Assembly: GCA_024291935.2 (NCBI GenBank)
Contig: CM044305.1
Span: forward strand, 87,908,397-87,972,396
Length of the DNA: 64,000 nucleotides
Direction of reading: 5' to 3'
Origin: Okapia johnstoni
Lineage: Eukaryota; Chordata; Mammalia; Artiodactyla; Giraffidae
The notes beneath the pieces were generated by a model, which had not been told where the DNA came from, did not search any database, and worked only from the letters and a program-made list of their open reading frames with translations. Positions 12,263 through 22,395 of this stretch are shown piece after piece (positions within the stretch are counted from its first letter, which is position 1; each line of letters starts with the position of its first letter). Made by a program: the position numbers and the translations under genes.

Positions 12263-13059
12263 GGACACAGAAAAAGCAAAGATATGAAGTAAGTAGGGTG
12301 AGGAATCATCATGGCAATCAAATACCAGGTGAGAAGAAGGTTATCTTTTTGGTCTGGGGAGTTTTCAGTTTTGGAAACATAATGCGTTACTTTCTCAAGG
12401 CATCACACACATGCACACGCACACACACAAAATATATAGCTTGCTAAATTTAGTTGCAGTTCTGTCATAACAATGATGACAAAGTTTTCTTCTGACCACA
12501 ATATGTTTGAGTACAAATGGTTCCTCCTTCCAGGCTCTGCTTAGTACATACACAAATTCCTAGTGTGGTGACACCCACACTCTCACAGCGGGACAACTTC
12601 TAAAGAGCAGTCAGCCAGAATCTGGCCATCCTCTCTAGGAAGAGACACAAGAAATTAAACTGTTTCTTAGCTGGTGGGTTTTGTGGCATTATACCCATTT
12701 CAGAGAAACTGATGATTGCAGCAGATTCAGTTTCACCGTGGCCAGCCTAGAATGACACGCAAATGCAGCCCGTGTTGGGGGAGACCTCCGTCACCTTGTG
12801 GAATGGGAATCAGTCAAGGTGCCACTGTCTTCTCCCGCACCTACTGTGCCACAGAGCCCCTGCACATGGACTCCTCCCCAAAGGGCTTCACCATGGAGCT
12901 GCCTTGGGAACGGAGGGCTGAGTGGAAACAGGAAATCAAATGGCTGTAAAGGAGAAATGAAAGAAAAGGGACTGAAAACAAATGGAATATTGTCAGCAGA
13001 AAGGAGAACAACAGAAGCGGAACCGCAATATACAAGAGAACACTAAAGATGAAAGAGTA
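12263..13059. other. unassigned sequence
   Basis: No repeat family recognised. A short CA-rich microsatellite lies at 12408-12428. The interval 12716-13046 has two overlapping plus frames (77 and 82 codons), neither with clear splice sites or a recognisable motif. The stretch 12735-12930 is GC-richer than its surroundings and could be a diverged exon or processed fragment of an unknown gene. I cannot assign it. Confidence 0.4.
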
Positions 13060-13200
13060 CTAGAACTTCTAATAATAGTTCCCATTTAGCAGTGCTTACT
13101 CTGTGTTAGGCACTGGATAAGCATTTCATGTGAGTTTGTTCATCTCATTCAATCCTGACAACAAACCCTGTGGTATGCATATTTTACAAAAAAGAAAACA
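13060..13200 (-). repeat. MIR fragment, antisense
   Basis: Has 'agcagtgcttactctgtgtt', 'aggcactggataagcatttc' and 'aatcctgacaacaaaccctg', matching the reverse complement of the 3' half of MIR. Confidence 0.65.
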
Positions 13201-13599
13201 TGCTCTTGCAACGAAGAGCCCCCTGGCCACACACACACAACATTTAAAAGAAATCAAAAGAGGAGACGAGAAAAAGAAACAGACAAAATGGGACAATCAG
13301 AAAGCACAAAATCAGATGGTATAAATAAGTTTAAACATATTAGAACTAACCTCTGCAGTTAAAAGACATTGATTGCCTACGGGTAGAAAAGAAAGAAATT
13401 TGCACTCTATGCTGTTTCCAAGAGCATGTCTAAAACATAGTAGCAGAGACAGGAGAATAAGGGTGTGTGGAAAGGTACAAGGTACACACTACTAACCAAA
13501 AGAAAGCTTATGAAGTTAGACTAATATTAGTCAAAACAGAACCTGAGGCCAATAACATTCACAGATTAATGAAAGTTACTTCTCAGTGATTAATAACTT

Positions 13600-13828
13600 G
13601 GTTCTCTATGTGCTCAATCCATCAGTCGTATCCAGTTGTTTGTGACCCTTTGGACTGGAGCCCACCAGGCTCCTCTGTCCATGGGATTTTCCAGACAAGA
13701 ATACTGGAGTGAGCTGCCATGCTCTCTTCCAGGGGATCTTCCCAACCCAGGGATCAAACCCATGAATCTGCATTGGCAGGCAGATTCTTTACCAGTAGTG
13801 GCAGATTCTTTACCATTGGGGAAGCCCT
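13600..13828 (-). mobile_element. Bov-tA SINE, antisense
   Basis: Landmarks in order: 'tatccagttgtttgtgaccc', 'ccaccaggctcctctgtcca', 'gaatactggagtgagctgcc', 'aggggatcttcccaacccag' and 'gcaggcagattctttaccag'. The segment 'gcagattctttacca' is repeated in tandem near 13781 and 13801, a small internal duplication. The 101-codon plus frame is a SINE shadow. Confidence 0.9.
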
Positions 13829-15464
13829 CGATGGTTCACTGTGAAGCTATAACAGTTCTAGATTTGCATGCCTCTGATGAAATAGCTTCAAAAATACATC
13901 TTTGTAAAGCAAAGATTAACAGAATTATAAGGAGAGCTTGATAGATCCACCATCAGAGTATCATAGTGGGAGATTTTAACATGTCTCAGTGACCAACAGA
14001 TTCAATAAGAAAGAAAAACCTCAGCAAGTGCATGGAATTGACCAACACAACCCACAGACTTGATGTAATGTACACACACACAACACTGGGCTCCATAATT
14101 GGAGAATTGTTCCTCAAACATTCATGGAACATTGACAAATACCAACTATGCATTGTGTTATAAGGCAAACCTAATCAAATCTGCAAGGCTTGGTACCGTC
14201 CTGGGAAGTGAGGATGCAGAGGAGTTAAGCGCTGGCCTTGGCTTCTGTGACTGAGAAGTGGGGAGGCTGGCCAGAGTGCCCAAGGCCACGGCCCAGCACC
14301 AGGAATGCGACCCACTACGTGGTCTAGCTGCAGTCATGCTGCTTTAAGTAGCAGAGTCAGAAAGGGCAATCCAGGTAAGGAGCTGTGGGCGATAAGGTGT
14401 CATTTCATGGGGAATTAAATCAAGCTAGGTATTGCTGCTCCCCCGCCCTCCCCCAAGCTTGGTGTTTTCCAAGTGAATAGTGAGACTTCCATTCCTTGCT
14501 TGCTGAAAGAAATGTCAAACAGCCTGATAGGCAAAGTGACCTCTGGGAAGTGCAAATTAGCACACTGATGCCTGGGGGCAGTGTCACAGTTAAGCAAAGA
14601 GCCCCCTCCTCAGAGAGGGTCCTTGGATAGAGGGGGCAGAGAAGAGGCAAAGAGGCAGGAGGAACTAGAGATTTCTGTGTTCAAATGTAAATAGTAACTA
14701 TCCAACACATTCTAGACAAACGATGGAGACTTTTCAGGCCCAGGAGTTGCAGGCAACTAACACGCAAATGATGTATTTGAATCTTTAAAGAGTCCTGAGC
14801 CCTGAGGCACCAGCACAGATGGGGCTGTGGAAGGCTGGGCTTGATGGTGTGTAAAGACTGGTCATATCTGGGCCAGGGAAGGGGACGGGGCCTGAACAGG
14901 GCTTTACTTCTGGGGCAGAGAGTACGTGGAGAAGGTGGCAGCATTCCTGGCTGAGACCTGGGCGAGTGGCCCGGACGACTGCACTCCAACCTGAGGCCAA
15001 AGGAGGAGCCCCAGATTAACAACGAGGCACAGAAGCCCTTCCTCCAAAGAGTCAGAAAGCAGAAGAGGGTCAGTTCCATAGAGGAAGGATTTGCAGCCTG
15101 AAGGCAGTGAGGCCATGGAGCCCCTGAAGGGGATATTGAATGCTCTCAAGGGGAGAGAGAGAGAGAGAGTAGGGTTGCCAGGACCCCCGGCCATGTACTC
15201 TTTGTAGCAGAGTGCCCCAAGTTGTTCGGCCCAGGGATAAATCAGCCTCCAGGCCCCTGGGATCTGATGGTGGAGCCCACACTTTGCCTAGAGGCTGACC
15301 CTGTCCCTGACTGCCAAAACCTCAAATCATCCTTCCCTCGCCTTCTTCCCTCTAGGCAAGAATGAAGGAAGTCTTGATGATTCATCTTAGACCACCAGAT
15401 CTTCTAAACACCACTTTTATTATGTATGTCACCACTTGGCTCATGAAAGTCTCCTTATTGTTTC
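13829..15464. other. unassigned, partly GC-rich sequence
   Basis: 13850-14160 is AT-rich and unassigned. 14170-15300 is clearly GC-richer and has the look of single-copy DNA, with overlapping minus-strand frames (132 and 96 codons, 14681-15194) but no recognisable motif or convincing splice junctions. A (GA)n-like patch lies at about 15153-15168. I see no gene I can name. Confidence 0.4.
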
Positions 15465-16092
15465 TTTGATCCAGCAATCCCACTTCTGGGCAAATATCTG
15501 GAGAAAACCATACTTCAAAAAGATATATGCATCCCAGTGTTCATTGCAGCACTACTCACAATAGCCAAGATATGGAAGCAACCTAAATGTCCATCAACAG
15601 AGGAGTGGATAAAGAAGACGTAGCACATGTATACAATGGAATATTACTCAACCATAAAAAGGAATGAAATTGTGCCATTTGAAGAGATATGAATGGATCT
15701 GAAGACTGTCATACAGAGTGAAAGAAGTCATAAAGAGAAAAGAAAATATCGTGTAATATTGCTTATATGTAGAATCTAAAAAATAAAAGGCTACAAATGA
15801 ACTTATCTACAAAACAGAGAGAGTTACAGACATGGTTACTGGGAGGTAAGGGGAGGGATAAAATTGAAAATTGGGATTGACAAACATACACTACTATATA
15901 TAAAACAGACAGCTAATAAGGACCTACTGTATAGTACCCAGAACTCTACTCAATACTCTGTAATGACCTATATGGGAAAAGAAGCTAAAAAAGAGTGCAT
16001 ATATGTATAACTGATTCACTTTGCTATACACCTGAAACTAAGACAGCATGGTAAATTATAACCCAATAAAATATTTTTTTAAAAAAAAAAAG
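15465..16092 (+). mobile_element. 5'-truncated L1 (ORF2 C-terminus and 3'UTR)
   Basis: The start reads as the L1 ORF2 C-terminal region: 'gatccagcaatcccacttct', 'ttcattgcagcactactcac', 'atgtccatcaacagaggagt', 'tacaatggaatattactcaa'. The 3'UTR continues to an A-rich end at about 16075-16092. Stops are present throughout. Confidence 0.9.
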
Positions 16093-16369
16093 AGTCAATT
16101 TAATCACTACTGTCAAGTGTGAAGACGTACAGTTCAATGGGTTTCCAGATGTTGATGGAGACTCACCCAGAACCTTGCTACTCTGCCTTAGACTAAATTC
16201 AGAGGATCCCATCATAGGCCTCTTGTGTAAACAGCACTGCCTTAAGTGCACCCCCACAAAATTTCTAGAAGAAAAGCACTTGCTGAGGAGCAAAGAATCT
16301 ATGAGTCAGTTAAACCCAGACTGATCAGGTTACAGAGAGTCTGCCCTCTGATGCCCTCTTGCAACACCT

Positions 16370-18030
16370 ACCATCTTACTTGGGTTTCTCTTACCTTGGC
16401 CGTGGGTATTTCTTCACGGCTGCTCCAGCAAAGTCCAGCCGTTTCTCCTTACCTTGGACAAGGGGTATCTACTCACGACGGCCCCTCCTGACCTTGAATG
16501 TGGAGTAACTCCTCTCGGCCCTCCTGTGCCCACGCAGCTGATGCTCTTTGGGCCTGGGGTAACTCCTCTCGGCTGCCGCCCCTCCCTGGCCCCCGGCCCG
16601 GCCTAGCTCCTCTTGGCCGCTGCCCCCCGGCCCCCGGCCCCGGCCCAGCCTAGCTCCCGAGTGCTGCACTCGATATGCCAGCAAATTTGGAAAACTCAGC
16701 AGTGGCCACAGGACTGGAAAAGGTCAGTTTTCATCCCAATCCCAAAGAAAGGCAATGCCAAAGAATGCTCAAACTATCGCACAATTGCACTCATCTCACA
16801 TGTTAGTAAAGTAACGCTCAAAATTCTCCAAGCCAGGCTTCAGCAATACGTGAACCATGAACTTCCAGATGTTCAAGCTGGTTTTAGAAAAGGCAGAGGA
16901 ACCAGAGATCAAATTGCCAACATCCACTGGATCATCGAAAAAGCAAGAGAGTTCCAGAAAAACATCTATTTCTGCTTTATTGACTGTGCCAAAGCCTTTG
17001 ACTGTGTGGATCACAATAAACTGTGGAAAATTCTGAAAGACATGGGAATACCAGAGCACCTGACCTGTCTCTTGAGAAACCTGTATGCAGGTCAGGAAGC
17101 AACAGTTAGAACTGGACATGGAACAACAGACTGGTTGGTTCCAAATAGGAAAAGGAGTACGTCAAGGCTGTATATTGTCACCCTGCTTATTTAACTTATA
17201 TGCAGAGTACATCATGAGAAACGCTGAGCTGGAAGAAACACAAGCTGGAATCAAGATTGCCGGGAGAAATACCAATAACCTCAGATATGCGGATGACACC
17301 ACCCTTATGGCAGAAAGTGAAGAAGAACTAAAGAGCCTCTTGATGAAGGTGAAAGAGGAGAGTGAAAAAGTTGGCTTAAAGCTCAACGTTCAGAAAACTA
17401 AGATCATGGCATCTGGTCCCGTCACTTCATTGGAAGTAGATGGGGAAACAGTGGAAACAGTGTCAGACTATTTTTCTGGGCTCCAAAATCACTGCTGATG
17501 GTGATTGCAGCCATGAAATTAAAAGACGCTTACTCCTTGGAAGGAAGGTTATGGCCAACCTAGATAGCATATTTAAAAGCAGAGACATTACTTTGCCAAC
17601 AATGGTCCATCTAGTCAAGGCTATGGTTTTTTCCAGTGGTCATGTATGGATGTGAGAGTTGGACAGTGAAGAAAGCTGAGCGCCGCAGAATTGATGCTTT
17701 TGATCTGTGGTGTTGGAGAAGACTCTTGAGAGTCCCTTGGACTGCAAGGAGATCCAACCAGTCCATCCTAAAGGAGATCAGTCCTGGGTGTTCATCGGAA
17801 GGGCTGATGTTGAAGCTGAAACTCCAATACTTTGGCCACCTCATGCAAAGAATTGACTCATTGGAAAAGACCCTAATGCTGGGAAGGATTGGGGGCAGGA
17901 GGAGAAGGGGGACAACAGAGGATGAGATGGTTGGATGGCATCACTGAATCGTGGACATGGGTTTGGTAAAATCCGGGAGTTGGTGATGGACAGGGAGGCC
18001 TGGCGTGCTGCAGTTCATGGGGTCACAATG
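16370..18030 (+). mobile_element. BovB copy with GC-rich leader joined to RT, inactivated
   Basis: 16370-16660 is a GC-rich stretch of 'ggggtaactcctctcggc'-type units known from BovB-associated leaders. It joins directly to reverse transcriptase at about 16667, skipping the endonuclease. RT motifs are well preserved: 'FIDCAKAFDCVDHNKLWKIL' near 16976, 'RQGCILSPCLFNLYAEYIM' near 17160, and YADD at about 17286-17297. A frameshift lies between the 193-codon frame (16613-17194) and the 137-codon frame (17085-17498). The 3' region is readable to about 18030. Non-functional, but one of the better-kept BovB RT domains here. Confidence 0.9.
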
Positions 18031-18176
18031 ATACAGCCACGAACCTCTTGAGGATCTGAAACTGACTGTTCAGGTTACATACATCTTTATATTCTCTGTG
18101 GTGCCACATTGTGTATTCCTCCAGACATATCTAAATAAACCAGAAGCCCCTGGTGTTTGTCCCCTCAATCAGATTG

Positions 18177-18220
18177 GCGGGGGGGGGGGGGGGGGGGGGG
18201 GGGGGCGGGGGGGGGGGATG
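18177..18220. repeat. poly(G) tract
   Basis: About 40 bases that are almost only G, with one C. On single-stranded DNA this has G-quadruplex-forming composition. The glycine-rich ORFs across it are artefacts. Exact length is unreliable in any assembly. Confidence 0.9.
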
Positions 18221-18389
18221 GGGTTTTGGGTGGCCCTAAGCTCCTTCTATGTGGGAAATCACTGGAATCACCTGAACAGTCTCTGGCTCAGAGAAACCTG
18301 AATCCAGTGGGAAGAAATGGTCGTGCCCAGAAACACTTCTTTATTATTTGCTACGTAGAGGAATTTGTCAAGTGCTATGTGGTACTTCA

Positions 18390-18640
18390 AGGCCTTCCAG
18401 ATGGTACTAGTGTAAAGAACCCTGCCTGCAAAAGCAAGTGAAACAGGAGGTAAAAAAAAAAAAAAGAGAGTTCAAATCCACCCCAGGTCAGAAAGATCCC
18501 CTGGAGATGGCACCCCACTCCAGTACTCTTGCCTGGAGAATCCTCATGGACAGAGAAGCCTGGCAGGCGGGCAATCCGTGGGTCTTCAGAGTCTAGACAT
18601 GACTGTAAGCGAGTTAGCCACAGGCACACACCACACAGAC
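18390..18640 (+). mobile_element. Bov-tA SINE
   Basis: Plus-strand SINE: 'gtaaagaaccctgcctgcaa', 'caggtcagaaagatcccctg', 'tactcttgcctggagaatcc' and 'tggacagagaagcctggcag'. An internal A-run at about 18453-18465 interrupts the tRNA-derived part. The 114-codon minus frame is a shadow. Confidence 0.88.
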
Positions 18641-18736
18641 GTGACCTATGAAGAGTGAGGTGATAAGGACCTGAACAGACACTGGAGGTGAGGATTGGGG
18701 AAGAGTAGATTCTTGAGAGGTGGTTTCCCAACTAAG

Positions 18737-19015
18737 TGTTGTTGTTCAGTTGTTCAGTCGTGTCTGACTCTTTGCGACCCCAGGGACTGCAGCATGCCAG
18801 GCTTTCTGTCAGTCATCATCTCCTGGAGCTTGTTCAAACTCATGTCCATTGAGTTGGTGATGCCATTCAACCACCTCATCCTCTGTCATCCCCTTCTCCT
18901 CCTGCCTTCAACCTTTCCTAGCATCAGGGTCTTTTCCAATGAGTCAGTTATTTGCATTAGGTGGCCAAAGTACTGGAGATCAACCTTTATGCATCAGTCC
19001 TTCCAGTGACTATTC
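18737..19015 (-). mobile_element. ART2A / BovB 3'-end element, antisense
   Basis: Runs from 'gttgttcagttgttcagtcg' through 'catgtccattgagttggtga' to 'catcagtccttccagtgact', the reverse complement of a BovB 3' end. Same type as the copy at 8.2 kb. Confidence 0.87.
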
Positions 19016-19281
19016 ATGATTGACTTTCCTTTACGATTGACTGCATCTAGGTGACTGCATGGCTAAGTCGGTGGAGTGGGCAAAAGTTGTAGGCTAGATC
19101 TGGGAAGGGATGGTGTCAAGATTTATAATTTTAGATTTCCTCTTCTCGCTGATTTTTGCTGGGCATGGGGACAGTAAATGGTAGCTTTGACCTTGGATTG
19201 CTTCTATATTTTAACTTAGATTCATTTCCATCATACAGTTTGAGTCTTGAAATAATTTTTTTTAATTTAAAAATTAGTTTT

Positions 19282-19625
19282 CCGGCAAGTGCCACGGGAG
19301 ACCTCGGTTGGCCTCAGATAGCCAGTCCGCCTCCTCCCCTCACCGTGGGGCCACTGCCTGCGTCCTTTGGGGCATGCGTGGCATGCCCCTCTGCGTGTTG
19401 GGACTGGGTACACTACAGAGACTCTTCATCCTGGAACATAGGCGCGACAGAAGGCAGCAGCCCCCTTGACCACACTGCCACTCACTCAATTGTGGAGAAC
19501 TGGGCGGAAACTGGTGCTAAAACATCCTAGGATGATCCTGCTTTCTGGGTCGGGGTTTTGCATGTTGCAGAGCAGCTCCCTCGCTTCGAATCTGTTGAAA
19601 GTCAGCCCTTGACACAAGGTTTGAA
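19282..19625 (+). pseudogene. 28S rRNA 3'-end pseudogene
   Basis: The block matches the last ~340 nt of mammalian 28S rRNA in order: 'cctcggttggcctcagatag' near the start, a GC-rich expansion-segment-like middle, then 'ctgctttctgggtcggggtt', 'gcagagcagctccctcgctt', 'tgaaagtcagcccttgacac' and 'aaggtttg' at the natural 3' end. It carries many substitutions, typically C to T and G to A, and is flanked by A- and T-rich DNA. This suggests an isolated 5'-truncated retrocopy, not an rDNA unit. The 124-codon frame at 19156-19530 is a shadow. Recognised from memory of the 28S 3' end. Confidence 0.88.
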
Positions 19626-20225
19626 AAAGTAAATTATCAAAATTTCTTTCAATAAGAGGAAGTTTTTTTTTAAAAAAAAAAAAAGACAAAAAATTTAGTA
19701 TCTAAAGTCAGGCAATAGGTTTAGAAGTGCTAAGTTTTTTTTCATGCAGAGGCATAGATGCATTAAATGACCAATGTAAACAGAAGAAAAATTACAATAA
19801 CCCAAAGTCATATTTAACACTGTAGCTTTATTTGTCTCAGGTATTTACAAAATCCAAGCATAAACAAAAGACAGGAAGGGTTCTTTGAGGGTAAGGAAAT
19901 GCTGTTGCTATCTTCTACCAGGAACATTATACATTTTGTGTGGTGTCAGGTTCTTTATCAGGGCTTGTTTCTCTTTACTTGATGTATAATTGGTATTACT
20001 TTACAATTTTCCAATTCACATCTTTTCTTTAATAAGATAGAATACAAGCAAAGGGTTTCATAAATGCAATGTCCTCTGGAAGTACAATCAGAAGGTTAAC
20101 TCATTCCCAGTTTCCACATTGTTGACACAATTCCCTCCCTTTCTTCTGTTTTCTAAAAAAAAAAAACACACTACACACAAAAAACACCCCCCCCCCAAAA
20201 ACAAAACAAACAAACAAACATACAT
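19626..20225. other. unassigned AT-rich sequence
   Basis: No gene or repeat family recognised. Contains short homopolymers (T8/A12 near 19665-19684) and a low-complexity A- and C-rich stretch at 20154-20222. Confidence 0.5.
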
Positions 20226-20362
20226 GGGGACTTCCCTGTGGCTAAGATTATGCACTGGCAATGCAAAGCGTCCATGGGTTCAGTATCGGGACAGACGGAA
20301 ATAGATCCCACATGCTTACACCTAAGACTCCATGAAGCAAATAAATAAATAAATAAATAATT
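20226..20362 (+). mobile_element. tRNA-derived SINE (BTALU/CHR-like), short
   Basis: Starts 'gggacttccctgtggctaag', continues 'ctggcaatgcaaagcgtcca', and ends in an (AAAT)n tail at 20338-20362. Shorter than the other copies. Confidence 0.72.
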
Positions 20363-20417
20363 TAAAAAAATTGCAAACATCATTGAAGAAACCTAAAAGC
20401 ACCTGTGTTTTGATCAG

Positions 20418-20915
20418 CATAATACAGTAGTTAAAATTTTACTTATCTTCTATTTAGTTTTTAGTAAATATTAAAACATTTTTTCTAATAATGCAAGTAT
20501 AAAAACGATAAGTTGATTGGCTCCCTTGCCAGAGAGATTGAAAGACATCAAAATTTAGATATGAATAGTGAATTCTATAGTACATTAATTAAACAGTCCT
20601 TAAGTAACTAGAATCTTCAGTACTAGGAAGTATTGATTGTACAGTTAAAAGTCAAGTCTATAATATAGTAGTTAAATTTCCTTACTTTTCTATTTTGTTT
20701 TTTGTAAATAATATTTTAATACATCTGTTGTTATAATACAGGATATAAAAACAAAATGAGTTGATAGTTAACTTGACAGAGAGATTTGAAACACATCAAC
20801 AGCTAGATTTGAATATTAATTCTAAAGTAACATTAATAAAACAGTTTTAAAAAACTCAGAACTCTTCAACTATGTAGAGAGTATGATTTTATAGTAAAGT
20901 CAAAGATATTGAGAC
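20418..20915 (+). repeat. local tandem duplication, two copies of about 245 bp
   Basis: Two consecutive copies (about 20418-20660 and 20661-20915) share an ordered series of blocks: 'agtagttaaa', 'ctattt(a/t)gttttt(a/t)gtaaat', 'ataaaaac(g/a)a(t/a)aa(t)gagttgat', 'gagagatt(t)gaaa(ga)cacatca' and 'aaacagt'. They differ by many substitutions and small indels, so the duplication is old. AT-rich and non-coding. Confidence 0.8.
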
Positions 20916-21912
20916 TATGTTATAAGCTTCCATGTTCTTGGAAAAGTAACTGTAAAGGGGATAATTTTCAACCCTGGTCGGTATTCATTCAAGAGTATAA
21001 TGAACTCAAGAAGTAAACAACCACAGCACAGCTTTATTGTCTCCCCAACAAGCTAAAAAGTGGCGGGGATGTAGAAAGTGACGTTGATTATGTACTGGGC
21101 TTTTGTTTTAAGGGTGATGAAATTAAAACATGTGGTGATGGTTTTACAAGTTTTTAAATATACCCATATACAACTGCGGTTTTTTGTGCAATCTATTTAA
21201 AAGAGTGAGTGTAATAGAACATGAATTCACTCAATAACTTGTTTTTTCTAAAGGCCCAAGAATACAAAGGAAAAAAAATACTTTAAAGAAAAAAGGAGTT
21301 GATACCCAGCAAAGCCAGGGAAAGTATGGAGGGTGGTAGGAGGAGGAGAGAAGAAAGGAAGGAGGAGAGGGACATTGCATTGGCTGAGTAGATTCTCCCC
21401 GTCCTCCACTCTGGTCACCACATGTGCACACTTGCTGATGTATGCCTAGCGCTATGCACAAGTGTTGCATATACACACATGTGATAAACGTGACAAGCCA
21501 CTGGCTGCTTTATGTTATGGCGTTAAAACCATAACTGCTTTGTTTCTTGAGGCCTCCTCTTGTAAATGCTGACCTTGCTTGCTATAGTTGGTCTTTGTTA
21601 ATGAGGTTTTTCCTTTTTTGCTATCACTTTTTGATTTTTAAAAGCAAATTTTAATAAACTAGGTATACGTCTGTGTCAACACTCACTTTTGTAATTTAAG
21701 TCAAGTGTATTGGTATCTATAAATGTCATTACACATGTTATTCTTGAAATATCTGCTTCTGGATCTTTTCTCAGTGTATGTATTGTAATTACCTTGTCTA
21801 AGTCCAGTAAGTGTTTCACTTTATATGTATTTTCAGGATTGAACTCTTACAGTCCACGCCGTTTTAGGTGTTCTCTTGGCTTTTTTTAAAGCCGCTTCTT
21901 ATTGACTCATAA
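20916..21912. other. unassigned sequence
   Basis: AT-rich single-copy-looking DNA. A purine-rich patch (about 21318-21372, GGAGGA/GAAAGG) gives the spurious 81-codon minus frame. No gene recognised. Confidence 0.5.
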
Positions 21913-22140
21913 GGGCTTCCCATGTGGCACTAGTAATTAAAGAACTTGCTGCAATGCAGGAGTCTAAAAGACTCAAGTTGGATCCTGGAGGGAAGATCTC
22001 CTGGAGGAGGGATTGGCAACCCACTCCAGTATTCTTGCCTAGAGAATCCCACAGACAGAGGAGCCTGGCAGGCTACAGTCCATAGTGTTTCCACCCACCC
22101 ACCACAAAAAAGTAGGACACAACTAAACCAATCAGTCATG
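21913..22140 (+). mobile_element. Bov-tA SINE
   Basis: 'gggcttcccatgtggcacta', 'aaagaacttgctgcaatgca', 'actccagtattcttgcctag' and 'aggagcctggcaggctacag' in order. Plus orientation, full length or nearly so. Confidence 0.9.
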
Positions 22141-22351
22141 GCACGCACTGACTCTCACATGATACTAGCAACCTTGGACCTTATACACTTTTATATAGAG
22201 TAGAGGGATTCTGTAAAAACTAATGTTTCTTTCTTTGTTGCTGAATTTTACTTAACTGAAATATAGTCACTGTTTCAAAGTGATTAGTCATTTGCCCAAC
22301 ATTTTATTGCTGTATATTTATATTCTGGGAAGTAGAATCAAAGTAAGGAAT

Positions 22352-22395
22352 TATCTCCCCCCCCCCCCCCCCCTCCCCCCCCCTCCCCCCCCCCA
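22352..22395. repeat. poly(C) tract
   Basis: Nearly pure C with three interspersed T. The complement has G-quadruplex-forming composition and the C strand i-motif composition. It creates the proline-rich stretch of a spurious 68-codon frame. Confidence 0.9.

Noticed and set aside
14681..15194. Overlapping minus-strand frames of 132 and 96 codons
   Set aside because: GC-rich chance frames in different phases over the same DNA, with no motif or splice support.
18098..18441. Glycine-rich ORFs
   Set aside because: Produced by the poly(G) tract.
19156..19530. 124-codon plus-strand ORF
   Set aside because: Overlaps the 28S rRNA pseudogene; explained by that identity.
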